This document shows positions 48,495 through 55,846 of a stretch of 64,000 bases of DNA, in pieces. The translations under genes were made by a program, and so were the position numbers. The notes below the pieces were generated by a model. The model did not search any database and had not been told where the DNA came from. It saw only the letters and a list, made by a program, of their open reading frames with translations. This DNA comes from Histidinibacterium lentulum (lineage in GTDB: Bacteria; Pseudomonadota; Alphaproteobacteria; Rhodobacterales; Rhodobacteraceae): NCBI RefSeq assembly GCF_003789055.1, contig NZ_ML119090.1, positions 62,001 to 126,000 on the forward strand, in the 5' to 3' direction. Position 1 is the stretch's first letter; each line of letters starts with the position of its first letter.

Positions 48495-49227
48495 AGTCCG
48501 GCCTTCCCGGCCGATGCAGGTGGCGGAGGCGCTCAAGGACATGGTCGTCACCGAGGGATGGCAGCCGGGCGACCGTCTGCCCGGCGAGGCCGAGCTGATG
48601 GAGCGGTTCGGCATGGCCAAGGGCACCATCCGCGAGGCGATGCGCCTCCTTGAGGCGCAGGGGCTGGTGAAGTCCCGCACCGGCCCGGGGGGCGGCAGTT
48701 TCGTCCACGAGGTCAGCCGCGAACGGGCCAAGGCCCTTCTCGGGAACTACTTCTATTTCAAGAGCCTGACGATCGACGACATCTACCGCCTGCGCCGCGC
48801 GCTGGAGCCGGAACTGGCCGCCGATCTGGCCGGACGGCTGACCGCGGAGACGCTGGCCCGGCTCGAGGCCAATATCGCGGAATACGACCACCCGGCCGAC
48901 AGCCCGGAGGAGGAGCGGGAGCAGCATGTGGCCTCGCTCCGGTTCCATGCCATCCTGGCGGAACAGTCGGACAATCCGCTCCTGGGGTTCATCATGGATT
49001 TCATGGTGAACCTGCTCAGCGACCTCACGGTCTACCGTGCGCTCTATGCGCCGCCGAACCGGGAACTTTGGGAGAAGGGGCGGGATTATCAGCTGCGCCT
49101 GATCGAGGCCCTGAAGGAAGGCGACGCGAGGGCGGCGCGCGCGATCATGCGCGCCCATATGGACACCGCCTGGCGGCTGATGCGGGGGCAGGAGGCCCAG
49201 ATGCAGAAGAGGTTCATCCGGGGATGA
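48463..49227 (+). CDS. FadR-subfamily GntR transcriptional regulator
   Basis: A 254-residue regulator. The N-terminal winged helix has EALKDMVVTEGWQPGDRLPGEAELMERFGMAKGTIREAMRLL; a helical FCD ligand domain follows, with D and H metal-type ligands (LRFHAIL). It encodes the likely sensor for the peptide/ureido locus. The TTG at 48463, with GGAGA 8 nt upstream, makes it overlap dppF; an ATG at 48514 is the alternative. Confidence 0.87.
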   Translation: MPPVTTRSKTEVRPSRPMQVAEALKDMVVTEGWQPGDRLPGEAELMERFGMAKGTIREAMRLLEAQGLVKSRTGPGGGSFVHEVSRERAKALLGNYFYFKSLTIDDIYRLRRALEPELAADLAGRLTAETLARLEANIAEYDHPADSPEEEREQHVASLRFHAILAEQSDNPLLGFIMDFMVNLLSDLTVYRALYAPPNRELWEKGRDYQLRLIEALKEGDARAARAIMRAHMDTAWRLMRGQEAQMQKRFIRG

Positions 49228-50141
49228 AACTTCGGGCCGTGGCGCGTTGGGGCGCGCTGGTGCTGGCCGGGCTGGCGCTGGTCGCGGCGGTGCACCTCTG
49301 GCGCAATTCGCAGTCCATGACCCTGCCGGAGAAGCCTCGTGGCGCCCTGCGCGTGGCCTCGCTGAACGTCCATTACATCGTGCTGGGCGCCACAGAAGGA
49401 CGGTGGTCCCGCACCGACTGGGAAAGGCGGCGCGCGCCGCTGGTCGAGACGGTGGCAGCACTCGAGGCCGATATCGTCGCGCTTCAGGAGGCGGAAAGTT
49501 TCGGCGGCGGCTCGATGAGCTCCGTGAGCCTCCATGTAGAGGCCCTGCGCGAGGGCCTGCCGGGCTACGCCGTCGCGGCCTTCGGCGATCCTGCGGTGTT
49601 CCCCTCGACCCAGCCCATCCTCTACGACCCCGACCGGCTGGAGCTGCTGGACGAGGGCTGGTTCTTCTTTTCGGAAACCCCCGGGATGATCTATTCGCGC
49701 ACCTTCAATGGCAGCTTTCCCGCCTTCGCCTCCACCGCCACCTTCCGCAATCTCGAGAACGGCGCGGCCTTCCAACTCGTGAACGTCCATTTCGACTGGT
49801 CGTCCTGGGAGAACCGCCGCCCCTCGGCCGAGTTGACGGCGGCGCGCATCTCCGAGACCCTCGCCACGGGCCTCCCCGTGATCCTCGCGGGCGACCTCAA
49901 CGCGCGCCACGGCGCGCTGACCATGGCGATCCTTGAGGACGCGGGCCTGGACTTCCCAGACGTGCCGGGGGGCACCGTTCATTTCGATCGCGGGCTCGCC
50001 CTCTTCGGGGCGATCGACCATATCGGCCTATCCGGGGGCATCCTGCCGGCCGGCGATCCCGTGGTCTGGCGCGAGAAACCGGGCTCGGCCTGGCCCGCGG
50101 ACCACTGGCCCGTGGTGCTCGACGTCATGCTGCCGGACTGA
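49224..50141 (+). CDS. Endonuclease/exonuclease/phosphatase (EEP) fold protein, membrane-anchored or exported
   Basis: A 305-residue protein. One N-terminal helix (residues 7-25) serves as a signal anchor, so the catalytic domain is probably outside the cytoplasm. EEP motifs are present: SLNVHY, VALQEAE, AGDLNARH and the C-terminal DHIGL and ADHWPVV. Members cleave phosphodiesters in nucleic acids or lipids, so this one could act on extracellular DNA or phospholipids. It overlaps the GntR gene by 4 nt. Confidence 0.83.
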   Translation: MKLRAVARWGALVLAGLALVAAVHLWRNSQSMTLPEKPRGALRVASLNVHYIVLGATEGRWSRTDWERRRAPLVETVAALEADIVALQEAESFGGGSMSSVSLHVEALREGLPGYAVAAFGDPAVFPSTQPILYDPDRLELLDEGWFFFSETPGMIYSRTFNGSFPAFASTATFRNLENGAAFQLVNVHFDWSSWENRRPSAELTAARISETLATGLPVILAGDLNARHGALTMAILEDAGLDFPDVPGGTVHFDRGLALFGAIDHIGLSGGILPAGDPVVWREKPGSAWPADHWPVVLDVMLPD

Positions 50142-50186
50142 CCGCGACAGCCTGCCCGCAGGTTGCGGTTGATCGGGCAGCGCGCG

Positions 50187-50201
50187 GAACAATATAAGAA
50201 C
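50187..50201. promoter_or_regulatory. LexA (SOS) box, GAAC-N7-GAAC, overlapping the promoter
   Basis: GAAC (50187-50190), seven bases AATATAA, GAAC (50198-50201). This is the alphaproteobacterial LexA site written in reverse (GTTC-N7-GTTC). It overlaps a -10-like TATAAG that lies 18 nt after TTGATC and ends 3 nt before the ATG at 50205. The position is ideal for repression of the two-gene repair operon that follows. Confidence 0.8.
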
Positions 50202-50204
50202 ATC

Positions 50205-51440
50205 ATGGCCCGACTCGACCTGACCCGAAAACTCGCGATCCTCTCCGACGCCGCGCGGTACGACGCGTCCTGCGCCTCCTCCGGCACGTCCCGGCGCGAC
50301 AGCCGCGACGGCAAGGGACTCGGCTCCACCGAGGGCTCGGGCATCTGCCATGCCTATGCGCCGGACGGGCGCTGCATCAGCCTCCTGAAGATCCTGATGA
50401 CGAACTTCTGCATCTACGACTGCGCCTATTGCGTGAACCGCGTGTCCTCGAACGTGCCCCGAGCGCGCTTCACCGTGGACGAGGTCGTGACGCTGACGCT
50501 CGAATTCTACCGGCGGAACTACATCGAGGGGCTGTTCCTGTCCTCGGGCATCATCCGCTCCCCGGACGCCACCATGGCCGACATGGTGGAGATCGCCCGC
50601 CGCCTGCGGGTGGAGGAGAATTTCCGCGGCTACATCCATCTCAAGACCATCCCCGACGCCGCGCCCGAGCTGATCGAGGAGGCAGGGCTTCACGCGGATC
50701 GTCTCTCCATCAACGTGGAGCTTCCCACCGACGCGAGCGTGCGCGCCTATGCACCGGAAAAGGACCCGGGCACGATCCGCAAGGCGATGGGCGAGGTACG
50801 GGGGCATCGCGAGGCGCGCAAGGAGCCAAGCTTCTCCGGCAAGCGCCCGCCGAAGTTCGCGCCCGCGGGCCAGTCCACGCAGATGATCGTGGGCGCCGAC
50901 GGCGCGACCGATGCCACGATCCTCGGCAACGCGACGCGGCTCTACGGGGACTACCGGCTGAAGCGGGTCTATTACTCCGCCTTCTCGCCGATCCCCGACG
51001 CCTCGGCGAAGCTGCCGCTGGTGCAGCCGCCGCTGGTGCGGGAACACAGGCTCTATCAGGCGGACTGGCTGCTGAGGTTCTACGGGTTCCGGGTGGAGGA
51101 GATCACCGCCGCGCGCACGGACGGCAACCTCGACCTCGACCTCGATCCGAAACTCGCCTGGGCGCTGGAGAACCGGCACCTCTTCCCCGTCGATCCCCAG
51201 CGGGCGGAGCGGGAAATGCTGCTGCGCGTGCCGGGCTTCGGTACGAAGACCGTCAACCGCATCCTGACGACCCGCCGCCATCGGACCCTGCGCTACGACG
51301 ACCTTGCCCGCATGGGCGCCGCCATGAAGAAGGCGGCGCCTTTCGTCACCCTGCGCGACTGGACCCCAGGCGCGCTGACCGACAGCGCCGCCCTGCGCGC
51401 GCGCTTCGCGCCGAAACCGCAGCAACTGCAGCTCCTCTGA
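50205..51440 (+). CDS. Putative DNA modification/repair radical SAM protein
   Basis: A 411-residue protein. The radical SAM cluster is CIYDCAYC (C69, C73, C76), within a TIM-barrel-like region; a C-terminal helix-hairpin-helix (RVPGFGTKTVNRIL, about residue 341) suggests DNA binding. This is the family usually annotated as a putative DNA modification/repair radical SAM protein and found beside UdgX. The ATG at 50205, directly behind the LexA box, gives the family's usual N-terminus. It is followed by udgX with a 1-nt overlap (TGATG). The reaction is unknown. Confidence 0.88.
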   Translation: MARLDLTRKLAILSDAARYDASCASSGTSRRDSRDGKGLGSTEGSGICHAYAPDGRCISLLKILMTNFCIYDCAYCVNRVSSNVPRARFTVDEVVTLTLEFYRRNYIEGLFLSSGIIRSPDATMADMVEIARRLRVEENFRGYIHLKTIPDAAPELIEEAGLHADRLSINVELPTDASVRAYAPEKDPGTIRKAMGEVRGHREARKEPSFSGKRPPKFAPAGQSTQMIVGADGATDATILGNATRLYGDYRLKRVYYSAFSPIPDASAKLPLVQPPLVREHRLYQADWLLRFYGFRVEEITAARTDGNLDLDLDPKLAWALENRHLFPVDPQRAEREMLLRVPGFGTKTVNRILTTRRHRTLRYDDLARMGAAMKKAAPFVTLRDWTPGALTDSAALRARFAPKPQQLQLL

Positions 51441-52858
51441 TGCATCAGGTCACCCTGCCCGTCCTCGGCACCGCCGCCGCCTGGCGCGAGGCCGCCCGCG
51501 CCGCTCTCGGTCACCGCATCCCGCCCGAGCGCATCGACTGGCGGTTCGGCAATGCCGACGCCGGGCTCTTCGAGGGCGCGCCCCTGCCCCCCGGCGACAA
51601 GCCGGTGAAGGTCTCGAAGGCCTTCGTCGAGCTCGCCGATACCGTCGTCTGGCACCGCGATCCGGAACGGTTCGCGCGGCTCTACCGGATGCTCTGGCGG
51701 CTGCGGACCATGCCCGGCCTGCTCTCCGATCCGGCCGATCCGGAGGTGGCCAAACTCCGGACGATGGAAAAGAACGTCCGCCGCTGCATGCACAAGATGA
51801 AGGCCTTCGTCCGCTTCCGCGACCTGCGCCGGGACGGCCCGCGCCGCAGCTTCGCTGCCTGGTTCGAGCCGACACACCACAGCCTCGAGCCCACCGCGCC
51901 CTTCTTTGCCCGCCGCTTCGCCGACATGGACTGGATGATCGCCACGCCCGAGGTCACGGCGGTCTTCGAGGATGGCCGCCTGAGCTTCCGCGAGGGCGCC
52001 CCCCGCCCCGACCTGCCGGAGGACGCGACGGAGGACCTCTGGGGCACCTATTTCCGCAACATCTTCAACCCTACCCGGGTCAAGGTGCAGGCAATGACCT
52101 CCGAGATGCCGCGAAAATACTGGAAAAACATGCCCGAGGCGCGGCACATCCCCGATCTTCTCGCCACCGCCGAGGCCCGCGTGCGCGAGATGGCCGAGGC
52201 GGCTCCGACTCTGCCGCCCCTGCGGTCGGAGCGGATCCGGGAACGGCTCGCGGCCCCCCGCGTTCAGGCGAGGATGACCTTCGAGGAGCTTCACGCCCGC
52301 GCCGCCGAGGAGAACGCCCAGGACCTGCCGGGTTACGGCCGCCTCGTGATGGGCGAGGGCCCGCCGGACGCCCGGCTCATGGTGGTGGGCGAACAGCCCG
52401 GCGACGTCGAGGACCGCATCGGCCGCCCCTTCGTCGGCCCCGCGGGCCAGATGTTCGACGCCTGCGCCGCCGCCGCCGGCATGGATCGTGGCACTGTCTA
52501 CGTCACCAACGCGGTCAAGCGCTTCAAGTACGAGATGCGCGGCAAGCGCCGCCTCCACCAGAGCCCCTCGGCCGGCGATATCGAGCACGCCCGCTGGTGG
52601 CTCACCCGCGAGATCGAGCTGATCCGCCCCCGGCTGATCCTCGCCCTCGGCGGGACCGCAGCCGAGACGCTGACGGGCGCCCGCAAGAACCTGCTGAAGC
52701 GGCGCGGCACAGTGGAGGACACCGCGGCGGGACCGGTCTTCGTCTCCGTCCATCCTGCCTTCATCCTGCGGCTTCCCGATGCCGCCGCGAAGGAGTGCGA
52801 GCGGCTTCGGTTCACCGCCGATCTCGCCGCCGCACGGGAGATGGCAGAGGGCGACTAG
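51440..52858 (+). CDS. udgX: DUF4130-UdgX fusion, uracil-DNA crosslinking protein
   Basis: A 472-residue two-domain protein. Residues ~1-245 are DUF4130. Residues ~280-472 are UdgX, a UDG-superfamily member that excises uracil and stays covalently bound to the abasic site through a histidine. Motif GEQPGDVED is at 318-326, the R-loop KRRLH at 369-373 (H373 is the expected crosslinking residue) and the HPA motif at 438-440. The cysteines that normally hold the 4Fe-4S cluster are not where I expect them: the protein has only C116, C342 and C453, and the aligned position in ARWWL has A instead of C. Its stop codon lies in a CTAG used as an IS target. Confidence 0.88.
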   Translation: MHQVTLPVLGTAAAWREAARAALGHRIPPERIDWRFGNADAGLFEGAPLPPGDKPVKVSKAFVELADTVVWHRDPERFARLYRMLWRLRTMPGLLSDPADPEVAKLRTMEKNVRRCMHKMKAFVRFRDLRRDGPRRSFAAWFEPTHHSLEPTAPFFARRFADMDWMIATPEVTAVFEDGRLSFREGAPRPDLPEDATEDLWGTYFRNIFNPTRVKVQAMTSEMPRKYWKNMPEARHIPDLLATAEARVREMAEAAPTLPPLRSERIRERLAAPRVQARMTFEELHARAAEENAQDLPGYGRLVMGEGPPDARLMVVGEQPGDVEDRIGRPFVGPAGQMFDACAAAAGMDRGTVYVTNAVKRFKYEMRGKRRLHQSPSAGDIEHARWWLTREIELIRPRLILALGGTAAETLTGARKNLLKRRGTVEDTAAGPVFVSVHPAFILRLPDAAAKECERLRFTADLAAAREMAEGD

Positions 52859-53460
52859 GACACCGACACATAAACCCGCACCCAGATGCGTGTCGCTGCC
52901 AGTTTGACGAGGGCGAGGAAGTTGGCGTCGTGTTTCTCGTATCGGGTACCGATGGCTCTGTAGTGTTTGAGCTTCGAGAAGAACCGCTCGATCCGATTTT
53001 GGCGTCTGTAGTCCTCCCGATCCAGCGGCGGCGGGTCAGTCCGGCGGGGGATCGGGCGGATGACGGCCCGGGCGCCGAAGTCGGCGAGGTGTCGCGCAGG
53101 CGGTTGCTGTCGTAGGCTGGCATCCGCCAGCAAGGTCTGGCCCGGTCCGAGGGTGCCGAACATATCGTCGACCGAGCGCCCGTCATGGGCCTGCCCGGCG
53201 GTGAGCTTCAGCGTGATCGGCAGGCCCTTCGCATCGGTGACTGCGTGGATCATCGTCGTCCGGCCGCCCCGCGAGCGCCCCATGCAGACGGCTCGAAGGT
53301 CAGCCAGACCGGCGGTGCCGGCGGGCGCGCCGCCACCCTTTTCGCGTTGGCACCGTGCTGGTGGACACGGATGGACGAGCTGTCTACCGACTGCTCCGAT
53401 CCCTCGTAAGCCGCTGAGACTGCGTCGAATATCCGATCCCAAACCCCTAGGCGAGCCCAC
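52855..53460 (-). CDS. IS5-family transposase, second frame (catalytic part)
   Basis: Real coding starts where the first frame shifts, near 53340. It then reads GRSRGGRTTMIHAVTDAKG, LLAD (second catalytic aspartate), and NRIERFFSKLK (the E of DDE in a Y-R-E-K context). Between about 53092 and 53118 roughly eight codons are out of frame: the expected AYDSNRLRD lies in another frame, as if one base was gained near 53118 and one lost near 53091. It is probably inactive or impaired. The last few codons run across the left CTAG. Confidence 0.7.
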   Translation of the reverse strand: MGSPRGLGSDIRRSLSGLRGIGAVGRQLVHPCPPARCQREKGGGAPAGTAGLADLRAVCMGRSRGGRTTMIHAVTDAKGLPITLKLTAGQAHDGRSVDDMFGTLGPGQTLLADASLRQQPPARHLADFGARAVIRPIPRRTDPPPLDREDYRRQNRIERFFSKLKHYRAIGTRYEKHDANFLALVKLAATRIWVRVYVSVS

Positions 53461-53727
53461 CGCACGAAGCGGATGTAGCAGGTCGTATAGGGGCCGTAGC
53501 GCTCGGGGATATCGGCCCAGGGCGACCCGGTCCTCAGGCGCCAGTAAATGCCGTTCAACACCCGCCGGTCATCGACCCGCGGCACCCCGCGCGGCTTGTT
53601 CGGCAGAAGCGGTTCGATGATCGACCACTCGAAGTCGGTCAGCTCGTAGCGACGATGGGACATGCTGCTCTCCTCTTTGCAGGAAGTGAATCAGCAACCC
53701 GATCCACCAGATGCCGGGACTGAACAC
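52859..53727 (-). mobile_element. IS5-family (IS427-like) insertion sequence
   Basis: An element of about 869 bp, flanked on both sides by CTAG (52855-52858 and 53728-53731), consistent with target duplication at CTAG. The transposase is encoded in two overlapping frames on the minus strand, as in the IS427 group. The right end reads GGTGTTCAGTCCCGGCATC going inward; the left end GACACCGACACATAAACC is only weakly complementary, so the terminal repeats are degenerate or the true ends differ by a few bases. Confidence 0.75.
53250..53663 (-). CDS. IS5-family transposase, first frame
   Basis: The N-terminal part with the family DUF4096-like region (YELTDFEWSIIEPLLP, NGIYWRLRTGSPWADIPERYG) and the first catalytic aspartate in QSVDSSSIRVHQH (D94). 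Coding continues in the second frame through a -1 shift at the slippery sequence GCGAAAAGGG near 53336-53345; the remaining residues of this frame are out-of-frame tail. Starts behind AGGAGAG. Confidence 0.8.
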   Translation of the reverse strand: MSHRRYELTDFEWSIIEPLLPNKPRGVPRVDDRRVLNGIYWRLRTGSPWADIPERYGPYTTCYIRFVRWARLGVWDRIFDAVSAAYEGSEQSVDSSSIRVHQHGANAKRVAARPPAPPVWLTFEPSAWGARGAAGRR

Positions 53728-53731
53728 CTAG

Positions 53732-54013
53732 ACCGCCGCTGCCCTTCCCCGCCCTGCCCGTTTATCTCCTTGGCCGGCACTAATCACGGGGGAGGTGTAC
53801 CCTCCTGATCCGACAAGGTCTCACGGGCACTAAAGCCCCAACGCCCGAGGGAGGTCAGTTCGTCGTAACGCCAAGGGGTCAGTTCCTGATGTCGCTGGAA
53901 AGGGCTCAGGGCTGCCCCGATCAAACTAGGCCATTCCTATACGCCCGTTAAACCTCGGCCTGCGAGTATCCGGTCATCCGCAAGCGCGGAAATCATGCAA
54001 CACGGAGACTTTC
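53732..54013. other. Intergenic region after the IS element
   Basis: About 280 nt without a gene. It contains GGTCAGTTC twice (53853-53861 and 53877-53885), 24 nt apart, which could be a relic of another transposon end. A GTTAAACC stretch near 53948 faintly resembles the recombinase leader repeats described at 55116 and 56870. GGAGA just before 54014 is the ribosome binding site of the small gene. Confidence 0.35.
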
Positions 54014-54253
54014 ATGGACGACGATCTACCCCTTGGCACCCAGGCCAGACACAAGTTCGCATTGGCGCTGGAAGCCTACCGCATTCTCGGACGCGACCCG
54101 GACCTTCAGACGAACGTCATCGATATCCTGAGCGACCTGCTGCATACGCTGCACCGTCATCAGATCGATTTCGAAGAGGTGCTCTGGTCCGCTCGGATGC
54201 ACTTCGAGGAAGAGTGCCAGATGGACGCCGACGGAGGGCCGGACGGGCTCTGA
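54014..54253 (+). CDS. Small orphan protein, 79 residues
   Basis: An acidic, helical, soluble protein (two helices, FALALEAYRILG and VIDILSDLLHTLHRH, then an acidic tail). Ribosome binding site GGAGA 6 nt before the ATG. No known domain. It lies between the IS element and a decayed recombinase, so it is probably cargo of a small mobile island. It is the only plus-strand gene in the patch. Confidence 0.65.
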   Translation: MDDDLPLGTQARHKFALALEAYRILGRDPDLQTNVIDILSDLLHTLHRHQIDFEEVLWSARMHFEEECQMDADGGPDGL

Positions 54254-54446
54254 GCATCGAGGTCGTCCACGCAAGGGTCTGCGAACAGGAGGAGCGCCGG
54301 CGGCCACCCGCGCCTGCTTCATCGCCGGGTATCGAGCGTCGCTCGGAAGAGGCATCCTCCGTTCGGCGGACGCGGCGGGATCGAGATCGGCGCGTGACGC
54401 TCCAGCACCTTCGTGGCTCTTCGCGAATCCGCCATGCCGTCAACGT

Positions 54447-55118
54447 TCAAGGCGGCCTGCGACCCTGTCCGTGCCGCGTCGCATCCCGGCGGGGGCGGGG
54501 CTGCCGTGGCGCCTCGACCTCGAGGAGGGCCTCGGCTCGCCGACCGGGACGTCCCGGGCCGCGGGTGCCGTAGCGGCTCTGGGAGCGTATGCCGAGATGG
54601 CCGAATGCGCGCGCGATCTCGTCCGGTTCGAAGCGACCGGAGGCTCGCATGTCGGTCGCGACGGCATGACGAAAGACATTCGGCGTGATCGCTGCGTCGA
54701 GTGTCGGAAAGGCGGCCTTGCCGATCCGTCGGACGATCTTGCCGAGTGCGACGACGGCGCGGCGGCGGCGTGCCGCGGGATGCAGCCAGTGGTCCGGCGA
54801 CGCCTCGGCGGCGCGCCCGATGTCCAGAGGGACCGGCGGTCCTCGGTCGGATCCAGCGGGGCGAGAGCTTACTTCCCTGATGTGCCGGTGCAGCCAGAGG
54901 GCCTCCGGTGCCACGCAGTCGAGCGTCAGCATCCGCCACGGCTGCCAGCGGTCCGCTTCCAAGGCCGTGTCTAGGTCCGACGGCTGCATGACCGGGAGTT
55001 CAGCCGCCTGCGCGTCCCTCGGTCGGAAGACCTTGCTTCCGCCGATACGACAGCGGAGCCGCTGTTACGACAGCGGAGCCGCTGTTGCGCGCCCTCAGAG
55101 CCGTGATCTGGTGGTCAT
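54447..55118 (-). pseudogene. Decayed tyrosine recombinase, C-terminal catalytic part intact
   Basis: The intact-looking frame 54989-54447 encodes a tyrosine-recombinase C-terminus: ITPNVFRHAVATDM (R-H box, with N where the first H is usual) and ARAFGHLGIRSQSRYG (GH and nucleophile Y). The likely original start is an ATG at 55118, in a leader shared with the second recombinase, but that frame stops after 7 codons. Between 54990 and 55118 there is a perfect 20-bp tandem duplication. So this is a shortened, frameshifted gene whose N-terminal and core-binding domains are lost. Confidence 0.65.
55047..55086. repeat. 20-bp palindromic unit in tandem duplicate
   Basis: ACGACAGCGGAGCCGCTGTT occurs twice head to tail (55047-55066, 55067-55086). 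Each copy contains the inverted repeat ACAGCGG-AG-CCGCTGT. It lies in the 5' part of the decayed recombinase and may explain its frameshift. Confidence 0.85.
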
Positions 55119-55187
55119 GGTCCTGTCTCCGTCTGTCATGACGCAGCAGTCTACAGGTTCATGGTTTAGCCGCGGTTCAGCCTGACG
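55116..55187. repeat. Recombinase leader repeat, copy A
   Basis: About 72 bp that align with 56870-56940 with only one short gap. Shared blocks: CTGTCTCC, TCTACAGG, CATGGTT and CCGCGGTTCAGC. The first three bases are the complement of the start codon, so the repeat is the minus-strand 5' leader of the decayed recombinase. Confidence 0.7.
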
Positions 55188-55379
55188 GCCCTGCGGGACC
55201 GGCGACGTGTGCGGGTGCTTCAAAAACCGCGGCTGGGTGCGACCCGGCCGCCCGACAACGGCCTTGACACGGCTCCGCCTGCTGGTCGCTCCGGCGCATC
55301 AGGCCGGTCTCACCCGGTCGTCCGCGCAGGGCGTTCGGACGCCGATCCGGGACCAGGTCCTTTCCCCATCGACGCAGGC
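55188..55379. other. Intergenic stretch without recognised gene
   Basis: Together with the decayed recombinase 5' end, 54990-55379 holds only the tandem repeat and leader copy A. Between 55188 and 55379 I see no gene, hairpin with T-tract, or clear promoter on either strand. Confidence 0.4.
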
Positions 55380-55712
55380 TCAAGGGAACGAGAGCGCATC
55401 CCTGGGTCGGAGCAACTCGAGCAGCACCACAAGCTCGTCGTGTGTCGCGCCCGCCTTGCGCGCGACAAGCTCTTCGAGCTTGTCCGCGACATCCGGCGCA
55501 GCCCACACGAGCGCCCCTTCGACGATGTCGAGGACCTCGCCGCCGACCTGCTCCGGCGGATCTTCCGCGAAGAGCTCCGGCTCGGCGCGCGCCATGTCCT
55601 TGCGACACTGAAGTTCCGCGTCGGTTCTGTCTTCTGCCCAGCCAGCCCAGCCATATTGGCCAGCATCCCGGTACTGAAACTCCCATTCCATCAGGATCGA
55701 GTAGATGTTCAT
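55380..55712 (-). CDS. Small orphan protein, 110 residues
   Basis: An acidic, soluble protein starting MNIYSILMEWEFQYRDAGQYG, with aromatic residues at the N-terminus and an acidic helical middle (DVADKLEELVARKAGATHDEL). Ribosome binding site AAGAAGGAAT 7 nt before the ATG at 55712 decides the start. No known domain. It sits between the two recombinase genes and is probably island cargo. Its base composition near the start is lower in GC than that of its neighbours, in line with transfer. Confidence 0.68.
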   Translation of the reverse strand: MNIYSILMEWEFQYRDAGQYGWAGWAEDRTDAELQCRKDMARAEPELFAEDPPEQVGGEVLDIVEGALVWAAPDVADKLEELVARKAGATHDELVVLLELLRPRDALSFP

Positions 55713-55846
55713 GATAGATTCCTTCTTTGTAAAATAGTGTTCTTCGTCAGAGCGTTGGTCGGGCCCTGCCTGGCGTCGTGTCCTGTTCGACATGCGGTTG
55801 GGCCGGATCCCCGCGGCCGATGGCATGCTGCAAAGGCGTTGACCCG

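Noticed and set aside
53853-53885. GGTCAGTTC direct repeats as attachment sites
   Set aside because: Only nine bases, 24 nt apart, and no matching copy at a plausible far boundary; at most a relic transposon end.
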